DNA of 64,000 bases from Clostridium fungisolvens (GCF_014193895.1 NZ_BLZR01000001.1:1054001-1118000); one strand, 5' to 3'; shown: positions 43,413 through 53,309, numbered from the stretch's first letter. Numbers and translations: made by a program. The notes: generated by a model from the sequence alone, not told the origin.

Positions 43413-45002
43413 TTAGTTCATACCTTTGAATTCTAGATATTCATCGTATGTAGATTTTCTATCAACTACTGCTTCTGGAGTTAATTCTATAACTCTGTTT
43501 GCAATAGTTTGAACGAATTGGTGGTCATGACAAGCAAATAGAAGCACGCTCTTAAAGTCTATAAGACCATTATTTACAGCTGTTATTGATTCAAGGTCTA
43601 AATGGTTTGTTGGTTGATCAAGAATTAACACATTAGCTGAGCTAAGCATCATTCTAGATAACATACAACGAACCTTTTCTCCTCCGGAAAGTACACTTGC
43701 TTCCTTTAAAGCTTCTTCTCCAGAGAAAAGCATTCTACCTAAGAAACCTCTTAAATAACTTTCGGACTTCTCATCTGAGTATTGTCTTAACCAATCAACT
43801 AAGCTAAGGTTACAGTTATTGAAGTACTCAGTATTATCCTTAGGGAAATAAGCTTGAGAAGTAGTTATACCCCATTTGTAGCTACCGCTATCTGGTTCCA
43901 TTTCTCCATTAAGAATCTTAAATAAAGTAGTTACAGCTATTTCATCCCCAACGAAAGCTATCTTATCTTCTCTTCCAACCATGAAGCTTACATTATTAAG
44001 AACTTTAACACCGTCGATTGTCTTGCTGATTCCATCTACTGTAAGAACATCATTTCCAACTTCTCTTTCAGGTTTGAAGCCAACAAATGGGTATCTTCTG
44101 CTTGATGGTTGAATATCATCTAATGTAATCTTATCTAAAAGCTTCTTTCTTGAAGTAGCTTGTTTAGATTTTGAAGCATTAGCACTAAATCTTGCGATAA
44201 AGTTTTGAAGATCCTTAATTTTTTCTTCCTTCTTCTTGTTTTGATCCTTTGACATTGCAAGAGCTAATTGGCTTGATTCATACCAGAAATCATAGTTACC
44301 AACATAAAGCTTAATCTTTCCAAAGTCAACGTCACAAATATTAGTACATACCATGTTTAAGAAATGTCTATCATGGGATACTACTATTACTGTACCTTCA
44401 AAATCAGCTAAGAAGTTTTCAAGCCAGTTAATTGATTTTATATCAAGGTGGTTTGTAGGCTCGTCAAGTATTAGTACGCCAGGCTTACCAAATAAAGCTT
44501 GAGCAAGTAAAACCTTTATTTTGTCTCCACCAGTTAGTTCTCCAACATTTTTGTAATGAAGATCAGTTCCAATTCCTAAACCTTGTAGTAGAGAAGAAGC
44601 TTCTGATTCTGCTTCCCAACCATTCATGTCAGCAAATTCACCTTCAAGTTCTGAAGCTTTGATACCATCTTCGTCGCTAAAGTCTTCTTTAGCATAAAGG
44701 GCATCTTTTTCCTTCATTATTTCATAAAGTCTTTCATTACCTCTGATTACAGTTTCTAAAACTTGTGAATCATCGAATTGGTAGTGATCCTGTTTTAACA
44801 CGGAAACTCTTACGTTTGGTGCAACTATAACTTCTCCAGTATTTGGTTCAACTTCTCCTGACAAAATCTTAAGGAATGTTGATTTACCAGCACCATTTGC
44901 TCCTATAACACCATAACAGTTTCCAGGAGTAAACTTTAAAGTTACATCTTCAAATAGTTTACGGCCGCCATATCTTAAGCCTACATTAACAACATTTATC
45001 AT
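43413..45002 (-). CDS. ABC-F family ATPase (YbiT/YkpA-like)
   Basis: 529 residues, two ATPase domains without membrane segments. Domain 1 has GANGAGKST, LTGGDKIKVLLAQAL and LLILDEPTNHLDI-like; domain 2 has a degenerate P-loop (FVGDEIAVTTL) plus LSGGEKVRCMLSRMM and VLILDQPTNHLDL (Gln replacing Glu). A linker rich in Lys (ASKSKQATSRKKLLDK) joins them, and there is no long C-terminal arm. ABC-F proteins act at the ribosomal E site; YbiT-type members are translation factors rather than clear resistance proteins. The altered second ATPase site is a notable departure. Confidence 0.9.
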   Translation of the reverse strand: MINVVNVGLRYGGRKLFEDVTLKFTPGNCYGVIGANGAGKSTFLKILSGEVEPNTGEVIVAPNVRVSVLKQDHYQFDDSQVLETVIRGNERLYEIMKEKDALYAKEDFSDEDGIKASELEGEFADMNGWEAESEASSLLQGLGIGTDLHYKNVGELTGGDKIKVLLAQALFGKPGVLILDEPTNHLDIKSINWLENFLADFEGTVIVVSHDRHFLNMVCTNICDVDFGKIKLYVGNYDFWYESSQLALAMSKDQNKKKEEKIKDLQNFIARFSANASKSKQATSRKKLLDKITLDDIQPSSRRYPFVGFKPEREVGNDVLTVDGISKTIDGVKVLNNVSFMVGREDKIAFVGDEIAVTTLFKILNGEMEPDSGSYKWGITTSQAYFPKDNTEYFNNCNLSLVDWLRQYSDEKSESYLRGFLGRMLFSGEEALKEASVLSGGEKVRCMLSRMMLSSANVLILDQPTNHLDLESITAVNNGLIDFKSVLLFACHDHQFVQTIANRVIELTPEAVVDRKSTYDEYLEFKGMN

Positions 45003-45211
45003 TTACACTTTCCTTTCTGTTTAATGACCAATTTTTATAACATTTAAAAGCATCTTATAAGTAATATAAGTAATATAAGTAATGCCTGTTATTACAAAGT
45101 GATTTTTATATAATTTAATATATGTGTAAATCTAAGAAAAATAGATTTTATGTATTTATCACACAATTCAAGATTATATCATAATAATATAGGTTTAGTA
45201 TATATATTACT

Positions 45212-45248
45212 TTGGAAAAAAAGTAAGCTATCTCATAATGAGATAGCT
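45212..45248 (-). terminator. Terminator of nitronate monooxygenase gene
   Basis: AGCTATCTCAT / ATGAGATAGCT palindrome with T7 on the - strand side. Confidence 0.85.
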
Positions 45249-45262
45249 ATATAAGTCTTAAT

Positions 45263-46333
45263 TTAAGCGTAACTTTCAGCTTCAGTAATAAGTTCATCCA
45301 TTAATTCTCTAACAGATACAATTTTATCTATTCTATGAGCATTGCTTCCGCAGAATATTAAAGCATCCTCTAAATTACCTTCAACTGCATTAATAAGAGC
45401 CTTTGTTATACAATATGGGGTAGTAGCAGGGTTACATTTTGTTATGCACTTATAACATTTAGTAACCTTTATATTACCTTCTTTTGTTTTTGAAACAAAA
45501 GGATTCATGATAGCGCGGCCAGGCATTCCAACAGGACTTTTAACTATTGCAATGTCATCTAAAGTAGCATTTACATAAGCCATTTTAAAGTTTATATGGG
45601 CATCACATTCTTCTGTAGCTACAAATCTTGTTGCCATTTGCACTCCACTAACGCCTAAAGCTAACATTTTAGCAATATCTGTGCCAGTATATACACCACC
45701 AGCAGCGATAAGAGGTATAGATTTGTTGTACTTTTCTTCATATATCTTAATTACATTTAATATCTTAGTTAACTCATCTTCTACTGAGTAGTTAGAGTTA
45801 TTTAGATCTTCAAGTTTAAAGCCTAGATGACCACCAGCTGCAGGACCTTCATAAACAACAGCATCGGGAGCTACCTTATAATTTCTATCCCAAAGCTTCA
45901 TTATTACGTTAGCTGCTTTGTCAGAAGAAATAATTGGTGCTATTTTAACATTAGAACCTTTACAAAGTTCAGGAAGATGTGTAGGTAGACCTGCACCAGA
46001 AATTATGATTTGTGCTCCAGCTTCAATTGATGTCTTTACTAATTCATCGTAATTATTTGCGGCACACATTATATTTACACCTATAATTCCGTCTTTAGCT
46101 TTGCTTAAAGCGGTCTTAATATGATTTTTTAATGCTCTTAAATTTGCTTCTAATGGAGATTTTTCAAAATCAGGTTCTTTATAACCTATTTGAGCAGCTG
46201 ATATTATTCCAATACCTCCGCAAGACGCTACAGCAGATGCTAAGTTTGATAAAGAAACTCCAACACCCATTCCGCCCTGTATTATTGGAACCTTTGCGAT
46301 TAAATCACCAATTTTCAGTGGTTTTAGTTTCAT
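45263..46333 (-). CDS. Nitronate monooxygenase-family flavoprotein (FabK-like)
   Basis: 356 residues, FMN-binding TIM barrel. Motifs are PIIQGGMGVGVSLSNLASAV, IGVNIMCA, IISGAGLPTHLP, EGPAAGGHLG (the AGGHxG active-site loop), PLIAAGGVYTG and GVQMATRF. A C-terminal Cys-rich segment (TKCYKCITKCNPATTPYC) is typical of clostridial members. The family oxidises nitronates, while close relatives are FabK enoyl-ACP reductases. A TTTGA-TAG-TCAAA dyad just after the promoter resembles FabT boxes and hints at a link to lipid metabolism. Confidence 0.88.
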   Translation of the reverse strand: MKLKPLKIGDLIAKVPIIQGGMGVGVSLSNLASAVASCGGIGIISAAQIGYKEPDFEKSPLEANLRALKNHIKTALSKAKDGIIGVNIMCAANNYDELVKTSIEAGAQIIISGAGLPTHLPELCKGSNVKIAPIISSDKAANVIMKLWDRNYKVAPDAVVYEGPAAGGHLGFKLEDLNNSNYSVEDELTKILNVIKIYEEKYNKSIPLIAAGGVYTGTDIAKMLALGVSGVQMATRFVATEECDAHINFKMAYVNATLDDIAIVKSPVGMPGRAIMNPFVSKTKEGNIKVTKCYKCITKCNPATTPYCITKALINAVEGNLEDALIFCGSNAHRIDKIVSVRELMDELITEAESYA

Positions 46334-46364
46334 AAAATATCCCTCTCTCGAATAAAAAAAATAT

Positions 46365-46377
46365 TTTGATAGTCAAA
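46365..46377. promoter_or_regulatory. FabT-like operator upstream of the nitronate monooxygenase gene
   Basis: TTTGA-TAG-TCAAA is an exact 5-3-5 dyad matching the core of FabT (MarR family) sites. It lies 32-44 bp before the start codon. Confidence 0.5.
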
Positions 46378-46393
46378 GTATTTATATTATAGT

Positions 46394-46422
46394 ATAGTAA
46401 TGTATGTAGAGATTAATGTCAA
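46394..46422 (-). promoter_or_regulatory. Promoter of the nitronate monooxygenase gene
   Basis: On the - strand TTGACA (46422-46417), 17-nt spacer, TACTAT (46399-46394). The operator-like dyad at 46377-46365 falls at about the start of the transcript, a repressor position. Confidence 0.55.
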
Positions 46423-46605
46423 CTACAGAATTACCTACCAATTCGAAGATTACTTACCTAAATCAAAAACCATTGATAATAAATTGTAAAAATAGGCTTA
46501 AATTAATAAATTATTAAGGAATAAAACTTGCCATATAAGATTTTTTGTAAGAAAATAAAATTAAACTATAAAATTAAGCAAGAAATAATTCTGGGGAGAG
46601 TCTTA

Positions 46606-47628
46606 ATGGAAACTATTTTAGAATTTTTTAAGAACAGAGGATTTAAAAGAATAGCTATTTTAGCTGTGATATCTATAATAGCATATTTTTTAAGAGAATT
46701 TGCAAATATATTCCTAATCACCTTTATATTGGCTTATCTTATGTATAGAATGCAAAGTTCTATAAACAGAAGAATTAGTAAGTTTGTTAAGGTAGATAGA
46801 AGAATAACCATAGCTGTATTATACATATTGCTAATAGCCATTGTTGTATTTGGTATCAGCAGGTATTTGCCAATAATAGTATATCAGGTAGTGCAGATCG
46901 TAAAGCAGGCAGTAGCTTTTTATATGGCGCCACACGATAATGTAGTATTGGACTCTATAATTGAACATACAAAGAAATTTGAAATAGGTGGCTCTGTTAA
47001 TCAATGGGGGGATGCCTTAATAAGATATGTTGCAGATATAAGTAAATGGGGATTTAATATATTTGTTTCCCTAATATTAAGCTTATTTTTCTTATTAGAG
47101 CAAAATAAAATAATACAATTCACAAGAAAATTTAAGTACAGCAAACTTTCAAGTTTTTATATAGAGCTAGAATATTTTTGCCAAAAGTTTATTAGATCTT
47201 TTGGTAAAGTAATAGAGGTACAGATACTAATTGCAATAATAAACGGAGGATTATCTATAGTTGCTTTAAGTTTTATAGGAATTCCAGATGTATTAGGACT
47301 TGGAATAATGATATTCGTTTTAGGACTTATACCAGTTGCAGGAGTTTTCATATCCTTAGTGCCTCTTTCGCTTACTGCATATGCAGCAGGTGGACCAACT
47401 AAAGTTGTTTATGTAGTTATAATAATAGCAATACTTCATGCTTTGGAGGGATATGTATTAAATCCAAAGCTAATGTCATCAAAGACGGAACTTCCGGTTT
47501 TTTATACCTTTATAATACTTATTATATCTGAACACTTCTTTGGTGTTTGGGGACTTATAATTGGAATACCGGTGTTTATATTTATACTTGACTTAATTGA
47601 CATTGACGATAAAGATAATTCAAAATGA
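46606..47628 (+). CDS. AI-2E family transporter (permease)
   Basis: 340 residues from the ATG at 46606, which follows GGGGAGAG by 6 nt; an in-frame upstream extension lacks a Shine-Dalgarno. There are seven to eight membrane helices; ITFILAYLMYRMQSSINRR, FVLGLIPVAGVFISLVPLSLTAY and LEGYVLNPKLMSSKTELPVFYTFIILIISEHFFGVWGLIIGIPVF are the AI-2E_transport signatures. Members export or exchange diverse small molecules or sodium. Substrate unknown. Terminator at 47702. Confidence 0.92.
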   Translation: METILEFFKNRGFKRIAILAVISIIAYFLREFANIFLITFILAYLMYRMQSSINRRISKFVKVDRRITIAVLYILLIAIVVFGISRYLPIIVYQVVQIVKQAVAFYMAPHDNVVLDSIIEHTKKFEIGGSVNQWGDALIRYVADISKWGFNIFVSLILSLFFLLEQNKIIQFTRKFKYSKLSSFYIELEYFCQKFIRSFGKVIEVQILIAIINGGLSIVALSFIGIPDVLGLGIMIFVLGLIPVAGVFISLVPLSLTAYAAGGPTKVVYVVIIIAILHALEGYVLNPKLMSSKTELPVFYTFIILIISEHFFGVWGLIIGIPVFIFILDLIDIDDKDNSK

Positions 47629-47701
47629 TTAAGTACAGTTTTGGTTATTGATTAAGGAAATATAGTTATTAAGGATGGATAATTTTAGAACTAAAACTAT
47701 T

Positions 47702-47737
47702 CTTAAAACTCTGCTGAATTTTCAGCAGAGTTTTAAG
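47702..47737 (+). terminator. Terminator of the AI-2E permease gene
   Basis: CTTAAAACTCTGCTGAA / TTCAGCAGAGTTTTAAG, a near-symmetric 16-17 bp stem. Confidence 0.85.
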
Positions 47738-47793
47738 AATATAAAATTAGAAGTAAAGTCATCTATCAATAAGACAAATAAGGGGAGAAATAT

Positions 47794-48687
47794 ATGTATA
47801 ACATAGTAAAGATAGAAAGCTTAAATAAAAATTTGTTTGCGATGCAGGTTAGTGCACCAAGAGTAGCTAAATCAGCAAGACCAGGCCAATTTGTAATGCT
47901 TAGAATTAATGAAAAAGGAGAAAGACTTCCTTTTTCAATATGTGGTATTGATAAAGAAAATGGAGTTATTACAATAGTATTTAGATTAGTAGGAGATTCA
48001 ACTAAGGACTTAGCTTCGCTAAAATCAGGAGATGAACTTCTTGATTTTGCAGGCCCTTATGGACAACCATCTCGTTTGATAAATGAAGATAGACAAATTT
48101 TAAAAGATAAAAAAATATTGTTTGTTGCTGAAAATTCAGCAGCTACAAGAATTTACACTGAAGCTAAGTATCTTAATGATTTAGGAATTGGGTTTAAAAT
48201 ATCTCTAAACTTTAAGGATAGAAGTAGTTTAGTATACATAGATAAGTTGGAAGAAACAACAAAAGATATTATAATCTCAACTGTAGATGGGTCAGTAGGC
48301 ATAAAAGGTACTACAATAGATGTGGTAAATAAAATACTAGAAGATGATAAATATGATCTAGTTATTACAATGGGATCTATAGATATGATGGAAGCTATTA
48401 GTAATCTTACAAAGAGCAAAGAAATTGAAACTATAGTAAGTTTAACAACCTTAATGCTAGATGGTACTGGTATGTGCGGAGCTTGTAGGGTGACAGTTGG
48501 TGGAAAAGTTCTGTTTGCTTGCCAGGATGGACCTGAATTTGATGGACATAAAATAGATTTTGAAGAGGTAAGAAGTAGACAGGACATCTATAAATCTTAT
48601 GAAGCGAAATCAGAGTTTAGAGAACTATATGGTAAAGAACATAAAATCCAAGAAGAAACTGCATTTGAGGTGAGTGATAATGATTAA
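47794..48687 (+). CDS. nfnA: NfnA: small subunit of NADH-dependent ferredoxin:NADP+ oxidoreductase
   Basis: 297 residues of the ferredoxin-NADP reductase superfamily. FAD-binding block GERLPFSICGID, then a nucleotide fold. A C-terminal [2Fe-2S] cluster motif follows, with Cys in LDGTGMCGACRVTVGGKVLFACQDGPEFDGH. Paired with the gene downstream it matches the NfnAB complex of Clostridium kluyveri, which bifurcates electrons between NADPH, NAD+ and ferredoxin in anaerobes. The final 8 bases overlap nfnB. Confidence 0.92.
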   Translation: MYNIVKIESLNKNLFAMQVSAPRVAKSARPGQFVMLRINEKGERLPFSICGIDKENGVITIVFRLVGDSTKDLASLKSGDELLDFAGPYGQPSRLINEDRQILKDKKILFVAENSAATRIYTEAKYLNDLGIGFKISLNFKDRSSLVYIDKLEETTKDIIISTVDGSVGIKGTTIDVVNKILEDDKYDLVITMGSIDMMEAISNLTKSKEIETIVSLTTLMLDGTGMCGACRVTVGGKVLFACQDGPEFDGHKIDFEEVRSRQDIYKSYEAKSEFRELYGKEHKIQEETAFEVSDND

Positions 48688-50062
48688 ATTAGAAAGAGTT
48701 CCAGTAAGAGAGCAAGAAGTAAAAATAAGAGTAACTAACTTTAATGAAGTTAATTTAGGTTACGATGAAGAAGAAGCTGTAAGAGAAGCAGACAGATGCC
48801 TTCAATGTAAGGTTCCTAAATGTGTAGCTAAATGTCCTGTTAACAATAAGATTCCAAGCTTTATCAAGTCAATAAAAGAAAGAAACTTTAAAGAAGCGGC
48901 AGATATTATTGCAACAGCAAACTCACTTCCATCAGTTTGTGGTAGAGTGTGTCCACACGAGCTTCAATGTGAAGGTGGATGTGTAATGGGAATCAAAGGG
49001 GAGTCTGTAGCCATAGGAAGGCTAGAAAGATTCGTTGGAGACTGGAGTATTAGAAATGGAATAGAGTTTGAAAGGCCTGAAGTAATACTAGACAAAAAGG
49101 TTGCAGTTGTTGGAAGTGGTCCAGCAGGGCTTGCTTGTGCAGGTGACTTAGCAAAGGCTGGCTACCAAGTAACAATATTTGAGGCTCTTCATGAATTTGG
49201 AGGAGTATTAGCATGGGGTATTCCTGAGTTTATACTTCCTAAGGAAACTGTTGTTAATAACGAAATTGAAAAGCTTAAAAAACTTGGTGTTAAGTTTGAA
49301 AAGAATGTTATGATCGGTAAGACAATAACTATTGACGAACTTCTAGAAGAGGAAGGTTTTGAAGCTGTATTCATAGGAACGGGAGCTGCAATGCCAAGCT
49401 TCATGGGAATTCCAGGTGAAGCATTCAATGGAGTGGTTTCAGCTAATGAATTCTTAACAAAGAATAATCTTATGAGAGATTATAAAGCAGATTATAAGAC
49501 ACCACTTATAGTAGGTAAAAAAGTAGTCGTAGTTGGTGGAGGGAATGTTGCTATGGATGCTGTAAGAACTCTTCTTAGAGTTGGTGCAGAGGCACATATG
49601 GTTTATAGAAGATCTGAAGCAGAACTTCCAGCTAGAAAAGAAGAAATAGAATATGCAAAAGAAGAAGGCGTTCATTTTCATCTATTAACAAACCCAACCG
49701 AAATAGTAGCAGATGAAAATAAGTGGGTAAGCGGAGTAAGATGTATTAAGATGGAGCTAGGTGAACCAGATCAATCTGGAAGAAGAAGTCCGGTTCCAGT
49801 GGAAGGTTCAGAGTTTGTTTTAGATGCAGATATGGTTATAATGGCAATAGGAACTAAAGCAGGCTCATTAATCGGCGATACAACTAAAGGATTAGAAACT
49901 AATAGATGGAATCTAGTTGTTATTGATGAGGAAACAGGAAGAACTTCAAGAGAGTTTGTATATGCTGGTGGAGATGTTGTAACAGGACCTGCAACAGTAA
50001 TAAAAGCAATGGGTGCTGGTAGAAAAGCAGCCAAGGCTATAATTGAAGATTTATCAAAATAA
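48680..50062 (+). CDS. nfnB: NfnB: large subunit, glutamate synthase small-chain-like flavoprotein
   Basis: 460 residues from the ATG at 48680 after GAGGTGAG. The N-terminal pair of [4Fe-4S] clusters is made by CLQCKVPKCVAKCP and CGRVCPHELQCEGGC. FAD site VAVVGSGPAGLACAGDLAKAGY, NADP(H) site VVVVGGGNVAMDAVRTLLRVGA, and the closing YAGGDVVTGPATVIKAMGAGRKAA follow. Without a large GltB subunit nearby, NfnB is a better call than glutamate synthase. It would balance NADPH, NADH and ferredoxin pools. Confidence 0.93.
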   Translation: MIKLERVPVREQEVKIRVTNFNEVNLGYDEEEAVREADRCLQCKVPKCVAKCPVNNKIPSFIKSIKERNFKEAADIIATANSLPSVCGRVCPHELQCEGGCVMGIKGESVAIGRLERFVGDWSIRNGIEFERPEVILDKKVAVVGSGPAGLACAGDLAKAGYQVTIFEALHEFGGVLAWGIPEFILPKETVVNNEIEKLKKLGVKFEKNVMIGKTITIDELLEEEGFEAVFIGTGAAMPSFMGIPGEAFNGVVSANEFLTKNNLMRDYKADYKTPLIVGKKVVVVGGGNVAMDAVRTLLRVGAEAHMVYRRSEAELPARKEEIEYAKEEGVHFHLLTNPTEIVADENKWVSGVRCIKMELGEPDQSGRRSPVPVEGSEFVLDADMVIMAIGTKAGSLIGDTTKGLETNRWNLVVIDEETGRTSREFVYAGGDVVTGPATVIKAMGAGRKAAKAIIEDLSK

Positions 50063-50083
50063 AGAATAAATAAGGTGATTTGT

Positions 50084-50125
50084 GTGAGAAAAGTTAACAC
50101 AATATTACCTGAAAAGATAGTTTAA
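50084..50125 (+). other. Possible 13-codon mini-ORF after nfnB
   Basis: GTG AGA AAA... TAA reads MRKVNTILPEKIV with AAGGTG 7-8 nt upstream, ending 3 nt before a strong terminator. It could be a truncated gene or a chance frame. Confidence 0.2.
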
Positions 50126-50128
50126 AGT

Positions 50129-50172
50129 GCACACTAAATGTTATGTAAATATAACATTTAGTGTGCTTTTTT
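50129..50172 (+). terminator. Terminator of nfnAB
   Basis: GCACACTAAATGTTAT / ATAACATTTAGTGTGC, a 16-bp stem, then T6. Confidence 0.93.
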
Positions 50173-50275
50173 ACCGTGTTGAAAGTTATAAAACTTTTAG
50201 CATAGTTAAATCTAGAAATTTCAATGGGTTTAGAGGCTTTCTATGTTTAATTTCTGGGCTTAAATTATACGTAAT

Positions 50276-52294
50276 CTAAAAAATCTGTTCCTCTATTGCA
50301 GTGGCTTCCATGTAGTTTATAAAATTTCTTAGTTTCAGTGCTGTTTCGCGACTTATCTCGTTGCTTTGAAGAAGAGATTGAACCTCATCTCTCTCCGCCT
50401 GCAAGGCTTTAAGATGAAGTTTGCTTCTTTGTTTATTAACATTATTTATGTCTTCACCGATAGTAAAGGTAGTTAGTCTTTTTATTATGTCATTATAGTG
50501 CTCAATAACAGCTAAAGAAGCTTTTCTATTAGTATCATTAATTTGCTCCTTTATAGCAAAGATTGCTGCCTTTGAGGTTAATACTTTAATTTTCTTTACA
50601 TCCTTAATGTTGATTGGATTAACATTAAGCTGATTTTTCAAAAACTTAGAGATAAAGTTTTTTATTGAGTCCATCTTATTTAAAGTTTCAATGATTGGTG
50701 GCCTAGACAAACAGTTTTCAACCTTAGTTAAGGAATCGTCAATTTTTTCATAAGTAGCTGGAGGAATCTTTTTATCTGCTAATAACCTTCTAACCTCTTT
50801 TCGTTCAGTTCTTATGCCTAATAGGAAAATATCCTTTTCTATTTTTCTATCTTCTATAGTGAGTTTTAGATTTTCTATATTTATAGGATTATCATTTTTA
50901 ATTTTTTCACATATGTTTATTAACGAAGAAGCTGCAAGTTTATTTTCTTTATTTGTTTCATCATTAATAAGCCTAATGGCTGCATTCATAACGCTTTTTA
51001 GGGCGTCTTGATTTAACCCTGATGAATTCTTTTCAGCATCATTATTTTCTCTTTTCACAAGCAGCGGTAAAACAAAGCTTGCTGTACATATAGTTAATAA
51101 TATTACTCCGGCTGATATAAATATAATAATATCACGCTGGGGAAAATATTCTCCATTTTCTAAATAGAAGGGGATAGAAAATGCTCCGGCAAGTGTTACA
51201 GCTCCTCGAACACCGGCTAAAGAAGTAAGTACTGAATTTAAAAATCTCTTTGGACTTTCTTCTAAGCTCTCATCTACACTCCATTTTTCATTCCATAAAC
51301 TATATACCCATACAAATCTTAATAATATTAGAACTAATGAAATAACAACTATATACATAAGTACTTTAAAGTTATTTATGGTATCGTCTCTAAAAATCAC
51401 TGACATTACAGCAGGAATTTGTAGACCTAAAATTAGAAATACAAGACCGTTAATTATAAATATAAGTACCGACCAAGTGCTGCGAGATACAAATTTTAAT
51501 TTTGAAATAATTGGCTCAGAATAATCAGCTTGTAAAGAATAAACAATACCTCCAGACACTACAGCAAGGATGCCAGACAATCCAAGTTCTTCTGAAACTA
51601 AATATATTACAAAAGGCGATATAATTTGCATTAGTACGTGGAAGGTTGCATCCTCAAGTCCCAGTCTTCTTATAAATGCTGTAACTCTTGCAATTATTAA
51701 AGCCAAAACTGCCCCAACTAGAAATCCACCAATAGCTATCACAAAGAAGCTTAGAGCAGCATTTGCAAAGGAAAATACTCCAGTAACTGTTGCAGCAATA
51801 GCAAATCTAAAAGCAACTAATCCAGAGGCATCATTAGTAAGTGCTTCACCCTCTAATAATGTCATTATTTTTTCAGGAAGATGGATTCTTTCAGACAATG
51901 AACTTACTGCTACCGCATCTGTTGGAGATAAAATGGCTGCTAAAGCAAAAGAAGCTGATAGAGGAATATCAGGTATCATTAAATTAATTATGTATCCAAC
52001 TACTAATACGGTAACTAAAACCAAACCAAAAGACATTAGGAATACAGGGCTTTTTAGCTTCCAAAGATCTTCTCTAGAAGTCATTTTTCCATCATTGTAT
52101 AGTAAGGGCGCTATGAATAATACCATAAATAGTTCAGGTTCTAGAGGCATATGGATGCCAGTAGGTAAGATTCCTAAGATGATGCCAAAAGCAATCTGTA
52201 TGAGAGGTACTGGCACAAATGGAATAAGTCTGCTCAATATATTAGATATTACAATACTCAAAAGCAAAATTAGCACAACAATAAAGATTTCCAT
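50276..52294 (-). CDS. Na+/H+ antiporter, CPA1 family (NhaP/YjcE-like)
   Basis: 672 residues. About twelve membrane helices to residue ~410 include ALAAILSPTDAVAVSSL and LLEGEALTNDASGLVAFRFA, where the paired ND residues carry ion transport in CPA1 antiporters, and LAGVRGAVTLAGAFSIP. The remaining ~250 residues form a charged helical cytoplasmic tail with repeated LLADKKIPPATYEKIDDSL / LLQSNEISRETALKLRNFI-type blocks. It exports Na+ or K+ for pH homeostasis. Start after AAGGGATT. Standalone, convergent with nfnAB. Confidence 0.92.
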   Translation of the reverse strand: MEIFIVVLILLLSIVISNILSRLIPFVPVPLIQIAFGIILGILPTGIHMPLEPELFMVLFIAPLLYNDGKMTSREDLWKLKSPVFLMSFGLVLVTVLVVGYIINLMIPDIPLSASFALAAILSPTDAVAVSSLSERIHLPEKIMTLLEGEALTNDASGLVAFRFAIAATVTGVFSFANAALSFFVIAIGGFLVGAVLALIIARVTAFIRRLGLEDATFHVLMQIISPFVIYLVSEELGLSGILAVVSGGIVYSLQADYSEPIISKLKFVSRSTWSVLIFIINGLVFLILGLQIPAVMSVIFRDDTINNFKVLMYIVVISLVLILLRFVWVYSLWNEKWSVDESLEESPKRFLNSVLTSLAGVRGAVTLAGAFSIPFYLENGEYFPQRDIIIFISAGVILLTICTASFVLPLLVKRENNDAEKNSSGLNQDALKSVMNAAIRLINDETNKENKLAASSLINICEKIKNDNPINIENLKLTIEDRKIEKDIFLLGIRTERKEVRRLLADKKIPPATYEKIDDSLTKVENCLSRPPIIETLNKMDSIKNFISKFLKNQLNVNPINIKDVKKIKVLTSKAAIFAIKEQINDTNRKASLAVIEHYNDIIKRLTTFTIGEDINNVNKQRSKLHLKALQAERDEVQSLLQSNEISRETALKLRNFINYMEATAIEEQIF

Positions 52295-52517
52295 AAGTAA
52301 TCCCTTTCTAGATATAAATCCATAATTAATGCTATTATTTTATCCTTTAATTTAAAGTCTATTAACTTAGTAATGGATTAGGAGAATTTATTTTTATAGA
52401 AAAGATTAAGATGTATAGTTTTTATAATCGTAAAAGATAATAAATTTAATTCAGAACAATTTCAATAATATTCTTAAAAAGATCCATTAAAAAAAATCAA
52501 AGGTTGGAGGAAGAAAT

Positions 52518-53012
52518 ATGGACAGAGTAATATCACTAATTTCAGCATTAAGTATAGCTTTTAGCATATCTACCACCAGCGTATCTGAATTTAAACAGCC
52601 AAGAATAATAGATGCCTTCATTTTAGCTTATGATGAGATGTATAAAGGAGATAGTGGGTTAAGTAGTAAGAAATATATAATTCTAGATATGGAATCACTT
52701 TACTTTACCGATACAACTTATGAAGAAAGAGAAAAAGCAATTCAATACTTTACTAAGAAATATAATAAAACAGTATTGAATGCTTCCTTGTTTAAGCTTC
52801 AACAAATTGGCCTAGCCAGTAACATTGGCTCTCTTAGGATAGATGGAAACTTGCTAATGTTCACTAGCATTAAACCAAATATTGATGGAGGCATTGTGGC
52901 AAAAGGATATAACTGGGTCAGTCCTGTTGGAGCAAGTGAGTTTAGGATTATGTTAAAGATTATTGATGGGCAGTGGAAGGTTGTAGAAAGTAAGTTACTT
53001 GGTGTTGCTTAG
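52518..53012 (+). CDS. Secreted protein of unknown function, 164 residues
   Basis: Start after TTGGAGGAAG. A weak signal peptide (RVISLISALSIAFSISTTSVSEF), then an alpha/beta domain with YIILDMESLYFTD, YFTKKYNKTVLNASLFKL and a C-terminal FRIMLKIIDGQWKVVESKLLG strand pattern. The C-terminal W-K-V ending resembles NTF2-like or DUF4829-type extracytoplasmic domains. The protein at 61436 (opposite strand) ends in a similar WCVKEV strand. Function unknown. Confidence 0.65.
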   Translation: MDRVISLISALSIAFSISTTSVSEFKQPRIIDAFILAYDEMYKGDSGLSSKKYIILDMESLYFTDTTYEEREKAIQYFTKKYNKTVLNASLFKLQQIGLASNIGSLRIDGNLLMFTSIKPNIDGGIVAKGYNWVSPVGASEFRIMLKIIDGQWKVVESKLLGVA

Positions 53013-53309
53013 AACAAACATTTTATCTTTAGAGTATTTATGTGCAACATAAGTGAAAAATTAATATAAGGTATTAGGTTGGATTGCTAGTGTGTTAATT
53101 ATATAACGAAAACTCACATAATCAGTAGAAGATTAACTTAATTTTCAAATTAGTACAATTTTACACTTTCATGCATGAGAATGAGGTGGTTTAGTTGAAA
53201 TCGATACAAGTTATGTCGAACTATTATAATAATTTTTCCCTCATGCTAGCTTACATAAACTAGATAACGTAATGCTTTAGGTAATAAACAACAATATTAT
53301 TTATATTAC

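Noticed and set aside
47794..50062. Glutamate synthase (GltB/GltD) assignment for the flavoprotein pair
   Set aside because: No large GltB glutaminase subunit is present, and the FNR-like partner with a [2Fe-2S] motif fits NfnAB.
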